DNA of 64,000 bases from Ramlibacter tataouinensis. Lineage in GTDB: Bacteria; Pseudomonadota; Gammaproteobacteria; Burkholderiales; Burkholderiaceae_C. The stretch covers positions 1,860,001 through 1,924,000 of the forward strand of contig NZ_CP116009.1 of NCBI RefSeq assembly GCF_027941915.1. The letters run 5' to 3'. Under the pieces are notes generated by a model. It did no database searches and was not told the DNA's origin. It saw only the letters and a program-made list of their open reading frames with translations. Numbering within the stretch: the stretch's first letter is position 1; each line of letters starts with the position of its first letter. Below are positions 63,348-64,000 of this stretch, one piece after another. A program made the translations under genes and the position numbers.

Positions 63348-64000
63348 TCAACCGGCCGCCCGGCCCGCCAGCCAGCGCTCCAGCACCCCGAGCTCGGCGT
63401 CGCTGGGCCGCCCCCGCCCGGTGACCACCGCATGGACATGGCCGCCGAAGGTACGCGTCTGCGGCTGCAGCGGATCGCCCCAGCCGATCAGCAGGTCGCC
63501 GACCGGCCCGGCGCCCGGCGCGGCATTCCCGGTAGCCGCGACCGCGCCATCCACCCGCAACTGCTGCCCACCGGGCCCTCCGACCAGCGCCAGCACGTGG
63601 GTCGCGCCCACCGCGGGCGCCGGTGCCGACAGCGTCAGCGTGCCGCCCCCGCCGCCGCTCCAGCTCGCCTGTGGCTGGCCGTTGGCCAGCGCCAGCTCCA
63701 CGCTGCCCCCGGGCAGCCCCACCACGCCGGCCCGGAACACCACGCCGCCGGCGCCGGCCAGCGGCAGGCCGATCGCGGCCAGCACGAAGTGGTCGTCCTG
63801 CAGGTTCCAGGGCGCCTGGTTGCTCGGGTTGGGATAGGTCGGCCCGGGGATCGCCTTGCGGCACCACAGGCCGGTGGCGCCGGCGCCGGTCAGGTCGGCG
63901 TGCGGGTGGCCGGTGCGGCGCAGCACCGGCGGCTGCCGCGGCCCCGAGTTGGCGCTGTCCTGGTTCATCCAGTTGAGCATTTCCATCGGGTTGCCGACGC
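63348..64000 (-). CDS. protein with lectin-like beta-sandwich C-terminus, partial
   Basis: The frame is open to the right edge, so only about 217 C-terminal residues are seen. VFRAGVVGLPGGSVELALANGQ, THVLALVGGPGGQQLRVDGAVAATG and QTRTFGGHVHAVVTGRGRPSDAELGVLERWLAG follow the strand pattern of LamG/concanavalin-like domains. It is preceded by a Trp/Asn/Pro-rich stretch. I do not recognise the full protein. It lies upstream of the Bug protein on the same strand. Confidence 0.6.
   Translation of the reverse strand, partial: VGNPMEMLNWMNQDSANSGPRQPPVLRRTGHPHADLTGAGATGLWCRKAIPGPTYPNPSNQAPWNLQDDHFVLAAIGLPLAGAGGVVFRAGVVGLPGGSVELALANGQPQASWSGGGGGTLTLSAPAPAVGATHVLALVGGPGGQQLRVDGAVAATGNAAPGAGPVGDLLIGWGDPLQPQTRTFGGHVHAVVTGRGRPSDAELGVLERWLAGRAAG

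Overview
The window is a GC-rich (by eye about 70% G+C, strong G/C at third codon positions) stretch of ordinary bacterial chromosome. Gene content and order point to a betaproteobacterium of the Burkholderiales, most likely Comamonadaceae: an SAH riboswitch ahead of ahcY, the order ahcY-tlyA-metF, erpA-bactofilin-DUF6776, rplM-rpsI, a Bug-type tricarboxylate binding protein, DUF2917 genes paired with LysR regulators, and palindromic intergenic repeats typical of that group. No rRNA, tRNA, CRISPR, prophage or insertion sequence was recognised. Genus assignment is an inference.

Layout. 1-3.8 kb: a DUF6279 lipoprotein end, an MFS transporter, a glutamine-rich protein, and a metallo-beta-lactamase-fold protein with a degenerate metal motif behind a palindromic operator. 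3.3-4.9 kb and 57.4-58.8 kb: two LysR/DUF2917 modules. 4.9-11.4 kb: serine hydrolase, 5-formyl-THF cyclo-ligase, Slt transglycosylase, MgtC-like protein, GST and CCA-adding enzyme. 11.7-19.5 kb: ROK kinase, DUF2905, a COG1565 methyltransferase, an overlapping four-gene operon (unknown membrane protein, FolM-like reductase, two FolB aldolases), a copper oxidase/nitrite-reductase-like protein fused to cytochrome c, and ttcA. 19.5-23.9 kb: DUF4136 lipoprotein, histidine phosphatase, D-threonine-aldolase-like enzyme, and a fusion of an alkylglycerol-monooxygenase-like domain to a TMEM86/YhhN lysoplasmalogenase domain. 23.8-31.3 kb: ABC export operon and a kinase-regulator-ruvA-ruvB chain. 31.3-37.5 kb: ybeZ-ybeY, a lipoprotein broken by an amber codon, dtd, CDF transporter, tyrS and an M23 peptidase. 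37.5-47.1 kb: anmK, erpA, bactofilin, rpsI/rplM, rlmJ, rlpA, metF, tlyA, ahcY with riboswitch, and a bile-acid/sodium symporter relative. 47.4-53.5 kb: an ATP-dependent DNA ligase and a LigD-type polymerase/primase flank a complete BigR-type sulfide/persulfide locus. 53.6-57.3 kb: prfC, an S41 peptidase and a HAD phosphatase. 59.2-62.1 kb: a lower-GC accessory patch with two frameshifted genes and a GIY-YIG/DUF4357 gene. The window ends with a Bug binding protein and the 3' part of an unknown gene.

How the genes work together. The BigR locus is the clearest self-contained system: a dithiol repressor, a persulfide-dioxygenase-like hydrolase, two YeeE/YedE half-transporters and a SulP exporter share one palindromic operator that holds both divergent promoters. 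The riboswitch links SAH level to ahcY and probably to tlyA and metF. The most novel items are the predicted ether-lipid-cleaving fusion protein, the pterin operon with two FolB paralogues and an unrecognised membrane protein, and the copper protein lacking the usual second catalytic histidine. Because the animal monooxygenase needs a reduced pterin, a functional tie between the fusion protein and the pterin operon is possible but unproven.
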